Below are positions 53,889-64,000 of a DNA stretch of 64,000 nucleotides, piece by piece; position 1 is the first letter of the stretch; each line of letters opens with the position of its first letter. The notes beneath the pieces are model-generated. The model had not been told where the DNA came from. It searched no databases and saw only the letters and a program-made list of their open reading frames with translations. The translations under genes and the position numbers were made by a program. Origin of the DNA: Meconema thalassinum (taxonomy: Eukaryota; Arthropoda; Insecta; Orthoptera; Tettigoniidae); contig OX336397.1 of the NCBI GenBank assembly GCA_946902985.2, forward strand, positions 186,810,813 to 186,874,812. Reading direction: 5' to 3'.

Positions 53889-56800
53889 TCTCTTATATAA
53901 AAACAAGTGTCCTGACTGACTGACTCATCATCGCCCAGCCAAAACTATTGAAGTTAGAATCATGAAATTTTGGGGATATGTTCGTTGTAAGTCGAAAACG
54001 CGCACTAAGGAAGGATTTTAGGATATTCAGGTTCTAAAGGGGTGTTAAGGGGGTAGACCTGCATTTCATTGAATAACAATATCTCCCGATTGGTTTCATT
54101 GGGAGATGTGATACTCGGCATATACACTCATCATTAAAAATAAGAAGACACGTGTCTGAGGGTTTTTCGATGAGAAGTATATTATGAGGTGAAAGGGGTG
54201 AAAAGTGGGGGTTGAAGGATTCCTAACGGAGCGTGTATCTCTTAAACGACATAGGCGAGGAGTTTGAAACTCAGTGGAAAAAAATCAGATTAAGAAATAA
54301 GTAAATAGGTGTTTGACCGTTTTTTCATAAATCCAATTTAAGGGGCCGATAGGGAGGGGTGAAATTCTGGGGGGGGGGGAAAACAGGAAAGAAAGTGTCC
54401 TAACTGATTGACTGACTGACTCACTCATCAAACTCAGGGAAAAAAACTGTTTAAAAATAAGTAAATAGGTGTTCGACAGTCTTTTACATAAACCCAATTT
54501 AAGGGGTCCTTGGGGAGGGGTGAAATTCTGAAAAAAGGAAATTGAGAGAAAAAGTCCTGTCTTACTCACCATCGCCCAGCCAAAATTATTGAAGTTAGAC
54601 ACATGACATTTTGGGGAATATGATCATTGTATGTCGGAACCGTCCACTAAGGGAGGATTTTCGGATATTCAGGGGGTCTTAAGGGGGTTAAACCTGCATT
54701 TCATTGAATAACAATAACTCCCGATTGGTTTCAATGGGGGATGTGTTACTCGGCATATGGACACATAAAATATAAGAAGACATGTTTCTGAGGGTTTTTC
54801 GATGTGGTGTATATTATGAGGTGAAAGGGGTGAAAAGTGGGGGTTGAAGGATTCCTAACGGAGCGTGTATCTCTTAAACGACATAGGCGAGGAGTTTGAA
54901 ACTCAGCGGAAAAAATCAGCTTAAAAGATAAGTAAATAGATGTTCGATCGTTTTTTTCCTAAATTCAATTTACGGGGCTCATGGGGAGGGGTGAAATTCT
55001 GGGGGGGGGGGGACCGGAAAGAAAGTGTCCTAACTGATTGACTCTCTCACTCACTCTTCAAACTCAGGGAGAGAAAACTGCTTAAATATAAGTAAATAAG
55101 TGTTTGACAGTTTATTTTTCATAAATCAAATTTAAGGGGTTCATTGTGAGGGGACAAATTCTGGAAAAAAAAATTAATGAAAATGTCCTGACTCACTCAC
55201 TCACTCATCATCGTCCAGCCAAAATTATTGAAGTTAGAAACATGACATTTTTGGGATATGTTCGTTGTATGTCAAAACCGTACACTAAGGGAGGATTTTC
55301 GGATATTCAGGTTCTAAAGGTGTCTTAATGGGGTTAAACCTGCATTTTATTGAATAACAATATCTCGTGAGTGGTTGCATTTGTGGATATGATACTCGGC
55401 ATATAAACTAATCATTAAAAATAAGCAGACATGTGTCTAAGTGTTTTTCGATGTGGTGTATATTATAAGGTGAAAGGGGTGAAAAGTGAGGGTTGAAGGA
55501 TTCCTAACTGAGCGTGTATCTCTTCAACGACATACGCGAGAAGTTTGAAACTCAGCGAAAAAAAACAGCTTAAAAATAAGTACATCGGTGTTCGACGGTT
55601 TTTCATAAATTCAATTTAAGGGCCAATGGGGTGGGGTGAAATTCTACAAAAAAAAAAGGGAGAGAAAGTGTCCTGACTGACTGACTAACTCACTCACTCA
55701 TCAAACTCAGGGGAAAAAGACAGCTTCAAATATAAGTTAATAGGTGTTCGAGCGTTTCTTCATAAATCCAATTTAAGGGGCGCATGGGGAGGGCGTAAAA
55801 TTCAGGTAAAATAATTGAAAGAAAGTGACTGACTCACTCACTCATCATCGCCCAGCGAAAACTATTGAAGTAGGAAAAATTAAATTTTGGGAATATTTTC
55901 GCTCTATGTCGCAAACGTCAACTAATGAAGGATTTTTGTTTATTCGGGTTCTTAAGAGGTGTTAAGGGGGTAAACGTGTATTTCATTGATTAACGATATC
56001 TCACGAGTTGTTTCTTTGGTGATGTGATATTCGGCATATAAACTAATCATTAAAATTAAGCAGATATATGTCTAAGGGTTTATCGATGTGGTGTATATTA
56101 TGAGGTGAAAGGGATGAAAATTGGGGGTTGAAGGATTTTTACGGAGCGTGTATCTCTTAAACGACATAGGCGAGAAGTTTGACATTCAGCGGAAAAAAAA
56201 CAGCTTAAAATATAAGTAAATAGGTGTTCGACCGTTTTTTCATAAATCCAATTTAAGGGGCCCTTGGAGAGGGGTGAAATTCTGGGGGAAAAAAACAGGA
56301 AAGATAGTGTTCTAACTGATTAACTCACTCACTCATCAAATTCAGCGGGGAAGAACAGCTTAAAAAGAAGTAAATAGGTCTTCGACCGGTTTTTAAATCA
56401 TAAATCCAATATAAGGGATTCATGAGAGGGGTGAAATTCTGAAAAATAAATGAAAGAAAATGTCCTGACTTACTCACTCACTCATCATCGCCCAGCCAAA
56501 ATTATTGAAGTTAGAAACATGAAATTTTGGGGTTGTGTTCGTTGTATGTCGAAAACGTCCACCAAGGGAGGATTTTTGAATATTCAGGTTCTAAAGGGGT
56601 GTTAAGGGGGTAGACCTGCATTTAATTGAATAGCAATATCTCCCGATTGGTTTCCTTGGGGGATGCGATACTCGGCATATAAACTCATCATTAAGAATAA
56701 GAAGACACATGTCTGAGGGTTTTTCGATGAACTGTATATTATGAGGTGCATGTGTGAAAAGTGGGGGTTGAAGGATTCCTAACGGAGCAAGTATCTCTTA

Positions 56801-57167
56801 AAATACAGAGGCATAAAGTATGAAACTTCGGGGGAAGAATCAGCTTGAAAAATAAGTAAAAAGGTGGTCGATCGTTTTTTTTTTTCATGAATCCAACTTA
56901 AGGGGCCCATGGGGAGGGCTGAAATTCTGGGAGAAAAAGTCCACTAAGGAGGGATTTTTGGATATTCACTCTCATCGACCAACCAAAACTATTAAAGTTA
57001 GAAGATGATATTTTGGGGATATGTTTGTTGTGTGCCGAAAACGTCTACTAAGGAGGGATTTTTGGATATCCAGGTTCTAAAAGGGTGTTAACGGGGTTAA
57101 ACCTGCATTTCATTGAATAAAAATATGACACAACTATGACGCGAGCGAAGCCGCGGGTACCTGCTAG
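53889..57167 (+). mobile_element. Helitron-like non-autonomous element of five 640-bp units
   Basis: It starts TCTCTTATATAAAAAC after an A and ends with a GCGAGCGAAGCCGCGGG hairpin-like motif, then CTAG before a T. These are the hallmarks of Helitron ends as known in other insects. Inside, the string ttgaagtta or a close variant recurs at 53948, 54588, 55228, 55865 and 56505, so the element consists of five units of about 640 bp. Each unit carries cactcactcatcatcgccc and ggtgaaaggggtgaaaa. No coding capacity. Confidence 0.72.
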
Positions 57168-57322
57168 TGTATTCATAAATAAATCACAAAACAAATAAAC
57201 AAGAATAAACCAAATAACCAAATATTAATCAAAAAAATCCTAACCCCAGAAATAAAGAACACAAAACCAGGAGAAAGAAAATTAAACCCGGCCCATTATA
57301 GGCTCGTTGCATAATGTACAGC
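57168..57322. other. AT-rich spacer with a tip of the palindromic MITE
   Basis: cattataggctcgttgcata followed by atgta (57294-57318) is the exact inverse complement of the left part of the insertion at 40611. The rest is AT-rich and unclassified. Confidence 0.6.
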
Positions 57323-58130
57323 GAAGGTCACTGTATCACCGGAAAAAATAGGGGGGAAAATCGAAAAATATCGAAATTCAACATAAAGGAAACAGCTTGC
57401 CATGGTTTTTATCAAGAATTTCCGGGGCAAGAAACCACATTCTTCAAAGTTCATTAACCTCGATGCTAATTCAAACAAAACAAAGGTATTGAAATTGTCA
57501 ACAAACTGTGTATATTTTGAAATTTCTTTTAGTACTTCAATATTGGATTTTGCTCCCCATCTTTAGATGTTTGTAGTTGCTGCCATAAAATGAAACAACT
57601 GATTCAGTAAATAGACTAAATACATGGCCAGTAAACGACTGCACAGCCTTCGTGCATCAACGTTTCATAATTTAATGTGAGCACAGGACATGATTCTGCA
57701 ACAATGTGCTTCGATGTGCAGCAAATTCAGCTTCTTCCAGAATCTTCCAAACAAGAGGCATGCTATTCCTAGTGAGGTTATATTGTTTATGTATTGTTGA
57801 AATCTATGGGAATAATCCAAGCATATGGAGAGAAGATCAAGCCGGTAATGGCTCTATTGAAGTTCAGTTGATGGCGCTCACATGGTGCAAGAAGGTTTTC
57901 TTGTTAATATTTCATATCCTGTTGCTGTTTTATGTAAAAATTCAATTAATATCTGTTCTTAATAAAGTGGCATCAGCCTTGTTTCTTAAAAGCCTGTCAA
58001 GAGGAGGTCTAGGCCTTCAGGTATCAAGCAACGGCCAAACTATTGTTTGCTTGAGTACACGTTGATTAAGAAAAATAGCAAAATCCTTAGGGTTTTCAGA
58101 AGAATCTTTATAGATGGCTTGCTAGATAAA
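57323..58130 (+). pseudogene. Decayed DUF7869-like gene, copy 1
   Basis: The first 540 bp duplicate 58163-58706. Near 57706 a FDVQQIQLLPESS segment recalls the FDLQQ start of the DUF7869 family of transposon-associated proteins, and in another frame WREDQAGNGSIE follows. After gaagtt the sequence switches to the dispersed repeat with a cttaataaagtgg poly(A)-like string. Several frame changes; no function expected. Confidence 0.55.
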
Positions 58131-58162
58131 TCTACAAGATTGCGTAACATTGTTGTTCCTAA

Positions 58163-59107
58163 CAGCGAAGGTCACTGTATCACCGGAAAAAATAGGGGGA
58201 AAAATCGAAAAATATCGAAATTCAACATAAAGGAAACAGCTTGCCATGGTTTTTATCAAGAATTTCCGGGGCACGAAACCACATTCTTCAAAGTTCATTA
58301 ACCTCGATGCTAATTCAAACAAAACAAAGGTATTGAAATTGTCAACAAAGTGTGTATATTTTGAAATTTCTTTTAGTACTTCAATATTGGATTTTGCTCC
58401 CCATCTTTAGATGTTTGTAGTTGCTGCCATAAAATGAAACAACTGATTCAGTAAATAGACTAAATACATGGCCAGTAAACGACTGCACAGCCTTCGTGCA
58501 TCAACGTTTCATAATTTAATGTAAGCACAGGACATGATTCTGCAACAATGTGCTTCGATGTGCAGCAAATTCAGCTTCTTCCAGAATCTTCCAAACAAGA
58601 GGCATGCTATTCTTAGTGAGGTTATATTGTTTATGTGTTGTTGAAATCTATGGGAATAATCCAAGCATATGGAGAGAAGATCAAGCCGGTAATGGCTCTA
58701 TTGAAGTTTCGTCTGCTCTGTTACAGCATCTTGTAGGACTCCAACTAACTGAAAACGTTGTAAGTATTAGACTGTCCTTTGATTGGTGTAGCGCTCAAAA
58801 CCAAGGTTGGTCTGCCTCAGTTGAACTAGAACAGGTACCTATTGTTCACAATCTATATCCGCCAAACAAGAAAGATTTTGACAAGCCTCTGCAACATGTT
58901 TATGGAGAGGATTGGAAGAATAACGACACCCTCAAATGGTATTTATATAACGGCACGACCCATGCCAATGAGGATGGAGAAATAGACAATGCTGTGGAAG
59001 AGAACAACTTGTTGGAGAATGATACAGGTCTCCATGTTGAAGACAATTGGCAAGATAGACTTTGCCTACAAAAGCCTACGTTCGTGTTTAGTAAACAATG
59101 GAAATGA
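58163..59107 (+). pseudogene. Decayed DUF7869-like gene, copy 2
   Basis: From ATG 58548 one frame reads MCFDVQQIQLLPESSKQEA before a stop. The neighbouring frame then reads IWREDQAGNGSIEVSSALL, LTENVVSIRLSFDWCSAQNQ and KKDFDKPLQHVYGEDWKNN, ending at 59107. This order matches the RNase-H-like core and the C-terminal part of DUF7869 proteins, with the expected DxC-GQN-type motif changed to DWCSAQN. It looks like a frame-shifted relic. The match is from memory. Confidence 0.6.
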
Positions 59108-59955
59108 AGTTATGATCTCTACACGGGCCAAAATGTCCGTGTGTCTGGGTGCGTGCAAGAATGTGTGTGTGTATCATTTAAACACGAAGAGACTGAATTG
59201 AACCCAATTTGGCTCAGAGGTAGCGCTAGCAAATGACATCTCAGTGTCATGTTTTATATCGCGCAAACCCAAGGAAAACAAAATTTCAGCCGCCCAAAAT
59301 ATACAAAGCTAAAATAAATTAACGACTAAACTATATTACAGATCTTTAATACATTTTAGCAAAACTGACCTTTGTGCACAAACTACTAGGTCATCAGAAA
59401 ATAATTTCATGTTGGCAGGCATGCGTATGAAGCATTATCCATAACGTACTATATGATCCAATGATTCAATGTTCACAGTATTTGGCAATCAGTTTTATAT
59501 GAAGACTTTCTGTTACGAACGTGACGAGTAGGAGAGCAAATTGTGCGCAGCCGCCATCTTGAACCTATAAAATATATAAAAAATAACTCTCAAAACATAT
59601 GAGTTACCCTAACAAATGTTATTGACAAGTAAGGACCGTATTATGTCGCCACGTATGGCCAATGCTAAACAACAGACCACCCATTCAGTCAAGATGGTGG
59701 CTTCACAAACTATTAGAACATCAAAATTCACGATGGTGACTGGGCTCATTCCTAAGACATGAATATACTTAACTCGCGATGTAAAGCACAATTAATGCAA
59801 AATTAGTGAAGAGGGGAACCTTACAAAGAACGTCGCTACACTTACATAGCCGAATGTAGGGCATAGTTGCCATCTTGAAATTACAATACGCACATACAAA
59901 TAACACTATATTTTAAAGATACAGTATATCGTAAATGAATGTGGGCTTTGTATAC
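59108..59955. repeat. Partial copy of the 60251-63344 element
   Basis: It starts gaagttatgatctctacacgg followed by ccaaaatgtccgtgtgtct, as the element at 60251 does after its terminal repeat. It shares the gaggtagc(a/g)c(t/c)(a/c)gcaaa and tcatgttttatatcg strings and contains CGCCATCTTGAA at 59552. It stops before the SINE. Confidence 0.65.
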
Positions 59956-59959
59956 CAAA

Positions 59960-60250
59960 GCCGGTCCCGTGGTGTTGGGGTAGCACGCCTGCCTCTCTCC
60001 CGGAGGATCCGAGTTCGATTCCCGGCTCCGTCAGGGCATTTCGAAACTGACATGAGGGCAGGAACGGGGTGCACACAACCTCGTGAGGGCAATTGAGTAG
60101 CTGCTGACAGTGAGGCTGCACCCCCGTAACGAAAACGAAGGGGACCCGATGCGCTAACGACGCGTCACCCCAATATCTGCAGGCCAATTGGCTTGGCAGT
60201 GATCGCTTGGAAGGCCTAGGCCCTTCATAGGCTGTAGTGCCAGGGGTTAC
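59960..60250 (+). mobile_element. Full-length tRNA-derived SINE
   Basis: The head gccggtcccgtggtgttggg contains the A box; the B box GTTCGATTCC lies near 60013. The body continues through caccccaatatctgcaggcc to the end ggctgtagtgccagggg. Copies of the same family are at 24950-25262 and 23463-23590. No target duplication is visible because it abuts another element. Confidence 0.85.
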
Positions 60251-63200
60251 TTTTAGCCTACTTTCGATTTTTATAAAGAATTAAAGTAGACTTATGAGAT
60301 CTACTCCGGCCAAAAGTTGTCAGTCTGTCTGTGTGTGAGTGTGTGTGTGTGTTTGTGTTTGTGAATATCCCCCCCTCCCCATCAATTCAAACTCGACGAA
60401 ACAAAATTGAACGAAGATTGGTACAGAGGTAGCACCCGCAAAGGACACCTGAGTGTCATGTTTTATATCGCCGCCTTCTTGACGGAAACGTAATGTCGGC
60501 CAACCAAATGTACAAAGCTTAAATCAAATTACGGCTTACCTAATCATTATTTTTCTATCAAATGTTGCAAATACATACCTTTATGTGGGATGCGTCATGC
60601 GACCAAATTACAAGGTCATCAACGTAATAGTTTGAAGATGGCGACCTTGTATGTGTGCAAATTGCGTGTTTGAGTGTGTACATCTGCCCCCTCTCAAATC
60701 AAATACGACGAAACCGAATGGAACGAAATTTGGTACAGAGGTAGCACTAGCAAAGGACACCTCAGTGTCGTGTATTATATCACCACCGTCATGACGGAAA
60801 CGAAATGGCGACTACCAAAATTTTCAAAGCTTAAATGAAATGGCGTCTAATCTAATCATTCGATCTCTACTAAATTTTACAAAAATGTACACTAATGTGG
60901 GAAGTGTCTTTTGTTAAAACTACAAGGTCATCAGCCAAATTGTTTCAAGATGGTGGATGTATGAATCATGCAAGTATTATAGCCTAACCGTTACTTACGA
61001 TTCAACAAGGCCTGGTCTTAACAAATTCGTTCATCGTACAGAGGGTGGTTTACACTGTCCTCAAGGAGGTAACCCGTAGGATATTAACATCTTATAATCG
61101 AATTCTTATACCATAGCAGTGACAAACAGTTCATGCTGACCCTGTAGTCCCGTTGAGTCAAAATGGAGGCTATTGTTTGCTCGCTAGTCCATATTTTAGG
61201 TGAGGGTTCAATCAATCAATATAATATAGCGCGTTGTCATTCAACAAGCTACTACAACCAACATTCAGACTCCTTGGAAAGGACAATGACTATTCCCATG
61301 CATTTAGGAGAAAGTAGGCTGTATGTTCTTTACTGAACATATTGTTATATATTTGTATGCCAAAGGCTAAAGATCATCCCCAACATAGCCCAGATGGTGG
61401 CTGAGCATACTATTGAAACTTCAAAATCAATAACTCAGGATCAAATTGCCCAATTAACGCGATATATTTTAAGAAGGTTGAAACATATTATATTCCTCTC
61501 TTGCATTTGTCAGAAGTCTTTCAATCTGCATGTAGCGCGCGATCGCCATCTTGAACATATCAGACATTAATAACAACAATGCATTATATATTACAGTCCC
61601 TATGACGAAACGCAGCAAATATGCAGTCCCACAAAGAAGGCTCTCTCTGCAGAATGCGCAAAATAAACGATTCCATGCATTCAAGATGATGAATGGGCGT
61701 ACTTTCTTAATCATCCAACCAATTCCTCTGGGTGAAAAGGAGGAAAACAACGAAACTTAGTAAACGGGATTGTCTTATACCATACAACTCTTAATGATAA
61801 TCTTATATAAAACTTCCGTGAAGAACTATACAACCTATTTTCATATATCCTACTTATATTAACTGCCACTATCAACATACAACATTTCAGTTTGATTGCT
61901 GTAATAGATTCGTAGATATTGAGTACCAACTAAATATTTCGGATGGTCGCCATTTTGGATTTTTTATATGTAGGTCCTAGAGTTATGTAATGTTACATGA
62001 AGATTATTGTGTACGTGTAGCATTCAAACTTCAATCGCATGATTAGGACACAAGAAGTAAAAACGAGATTTTAAAATTTCGCACACCTGCCATCTTGTGG
62101 TTATGGAAACAATTGATATAAATTAGATGCCAGTGGATTAACATTCGTAAAAGGATTTACAGTACCAAGTTTAAATGCACTCGGATGGTTAAATTGCGAG
62201 AAACGTCCATGTGAATATTTATACCTCGCGTCGCCGCCATGTTGGATTTGTGATCACCAGGTTATTTTAAGTCCTATAGGTGAACTTAAGTTCATAGCCC
62301 CTATGAACATTAAAAAAACCAGTTTGATTGCTATAATAGATTCGTAGATATTGAGAGTCGTCTGAATATTTTGGATGGTCGCCATGTTGGATTGTTAAAT
62401 GTATAGGCCATACAGTCATGTACCATTAAAGGAAAATTATTGCGTAGGTTCATTATTCAAACTTTCACTTCGATTGCTTGATTACGACACAAGAAATAAA
62501 AACTTAATTTTTAAATTCGCACAGCCGCCATCTTGAGGTTATGTAAACAATTGAACTAAATTAGATACCAGTGCATTACAATGTGTATAAACATTTCCTG
62601 TGCCAGATTTCATTACGTTTGGAACATTAAATCTCGAGATAGGTCTATTTAAAATTTTCAAATTCGCTTGGCTGCCATGTTCGTTTTGTAGTTAACCGCT
62701 TTTTGAAAGTCTTATGGATGAACTTCTAGTATTGCCCTTTATCTCCGTACAAAATTTCAGGGTGATACAGCTAATAGTTTCAGAGATATAGAATGCCGGT
62801 GAAATATTTCGCTCATCCGCCATCTTGTGGTTATGTAAACAATTGAACCAAGTTAGATGTCGGTGCATTACAATGTGTATTAACATATACTGTACCATGT
62901 TTTATTGCGTTTGGTTGGTTAAATCGCGAGAAACGTCTATTTAAAAGTCGCAAATTCGCGTGTCCGCCATGTTGGTTTTGTAGTTACCAGTTTTTCAAAA
63001 GTCACATAGGTGAACTTCAAGTAGTTCCCTTTATCAATGTGATAAATTCCAGGGTGATGTCGGTAATAGTTTCGGAGATATTGAATGCTGGTGAAATATT
63101 TCGCACTGCCGCCATGTTGGATTGGTGAGACGTAACAACATTTGAAGGGCACGATCGAGGTCGCCCGGCATAGTGCTATGAACTTACCGAGTTTCATTCA

Positions 63201-63344
63201 AATCGCTCAAGCCGTTTAGAATTTATTAGGGGGGAAACACACACACCTCACACACACACTCACACACACACACACACGCACACACACACGGACAAAAGGT
63301 GATCTCATAAGCCAATTTTTTCAAAATTGAAAATAGGCTAAAAA
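60251..63344. mobile_element. TIR-bounded non-autonomous element with 146-bp internal period
   Basis: The left end TTTTAGCCTACTTTCGATTT and the inverse complement of the right end (TTTTAGCCTATTTTCAATTT) match, and both continue to an ACTTATGAGATC or GCTTATGAGATC string, giving terminal repeats of about 55 bp. CA/TG microsatellites lie near both ends (60330-60360, 63236-63290). The right half (61948-63120) is built of units with a (C/T)GCCAT(C/G/T)TTG motif every 145-147 bp. No ORF with family resemblance. Confidence 0.7.
61948..63120 (+). repeat. Nine GCCAT-type motifs at 146-bp spacing
   Basis: (C/T)GCCAT(C/G/T)TTG occurs at 61948, 62088, 62234, 62380, 62526, 62818, 62965 and 63110, and a variant tgccatgttcg at 62673. 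Spacings are 140, 146, 146, 146, 147, 145, 147 and 145. The motif is the core of YY1/Pleiohomeotic sites (GCCAT). Neighbouring sequence alternates between two types. Confidence 0.85.
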
Positions 63345-64000
63345 GAATGTTCGTTTTTTCGTCTTTTATGCGTTCATAAACCATCATCCAATTGCGATCA
63401 AATTTTGGTGAGTTGTTGTGAACACTTCCGGGATGGTTATAGGTATACTTAATACAATTTACAATAGATAACGCGCGAGTAGTTTAAACAAATGAGTGTT
63501 GGCGATGCGTTCATATAGCCTATAATTTATCCGATTGCGACCAAATTTTGGTGGGTTGTTGTGCACTCTCCCGGAAAAGTTATAGACATAGTAAATTTCA
63601 TTTGCAATAGATAGGGCGTGAGTAGCTGCAACAAAATGGCGTGCGATTCTCTTCAACAAAATTCCACATGCGTTGATATACCATTCAACCCTCTGCGATG
63701 AAACTTGTGTGAGATTTTGTGTACACTTCAGGGAAGGTTCCTGGCTTAGTAGATCCACTTTGCAATAGGTAGCGAAATGAGTAGATTCAACAAATTAGCG
63801 ACGACGCACGAAGCGTTTCAACAAAGTTCCGTATGCGTCCATATACCATTCGTCCGATAGCGATGAAACTTCGGGTGAGATGTTGTGTACAATCCAGGGA
63901 AGGTTTTGAGTTAGTAAATCCATTTTACAGTAGGTAGCGCACGAGTAGGCTCAACAAATGATTGACAGCGTACGAATCGTTTAAACAAAATTCCATATGC
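63345..64000. repeat. Satellite-like repeat, same family as 11395-14035
   Basis: Landmarks recur: ccattcgtccgatagcgatg near 63846, gggaaggtt near 63897, ggtagcgcacgagtag near 63933 and caacaaa strings. The unit length is again about 165 bp. It continues past the window end. Confidence 0.85.

Noticed and set aside
53889..57167. CRISPR-like array
   Set aside because: The repeat unit is about 640 bp without short repeat-spacer alternation, and the context is a eukaryotic transposon.
59960..60040. tRNA gene suggested by A and B boxes
   Set aside because: The boxes belong to a SINE head; the body lacks a proper cloverleaf and the family recurs elsewhere in the window.
61469..61929. ORFs inside the TIR-bounded element
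   Set aside because: Short, overlapping on both strands and without family resemblance; the element appears non-coding.

Overview
The window looks like a repeat-dense stretch of an arthropod nuclear genome. An insect is most likely, and perhaps a polyneopteran, judging by the tRNA-derived SINEs, the Tc1/mariner elements, the Polinton gene set and the sparse coding content; this placement is an inference and the species cannot be named. Almost everything recognisable is mobile DNA, in several insertion layers. The only plausible host coding piece is a C2H2 zinc-finger exon near 24 kb.

Left arm (about 0.9-9.4 kb): a Polinton/Maverick (adintovirus-like) provirus. A leftward block encodes a parvovirus-like phospholipase A2 protein, two unrecognised proteins, a BIR (IAP-type) protein, the double-jelly-roll major capsid protein, a 62-residue overlapping ORF, a minor capsid/penton-like protein, an adenovirus-type cysteine protease, a basic membrane-active PX-like protein and a fibre-like protein. 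A rightward block encodes the packaging ATPase, a DUF8207-like protein in two frames, and an rve integrase with a chromodomain. Together these would build, mature, fill and integrate a virion. Family-B DNA polymerase is not in the window and may lie left of base 1. Two genes change frame, each at a run of A.

9.4-15.3 kb: a 114-bp tandem repeat, then two diverged satellite-like families. The second is split by a 1.3-kb mariner-type element at an exact TA site, and it reappears at the right end of the window.

15.3-33 kb: a nearly intact Tc1/mariner element with a 92-bp triplication, SINEs with visible target duplications, LINE fragments, the zinc-finger exon with a long tail of decayed fingers, a Tc1 relic, an internally deleted mariner relative, and a nearly full-length LINE with a few inactivating lesions. 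33-38.6 kb is AT-rich and holds nothing recognisable.

38.6-53 kb: two SINEs, then an LTR retrotransposon with unusually long LTRs (about 4.2 kb). It carries a coiled-coil-rich gag and a protease but has lost the RT, RNase H and integrase core. Its 5' LTR carries a palindrome-bearing insertion of about 610 bp.

53-64 kb: repeats related to the 10.4-kb family, a Helitron-like element made of five units of about 640 bp, two decayed copies of a DUF7869-like gene, a SINE, and a TIR-bounded element of about 3.1 kb whose right half carries a GCCAT-type motif every 146 bp. The window ends in the same satellite seen at 11-14 kb.
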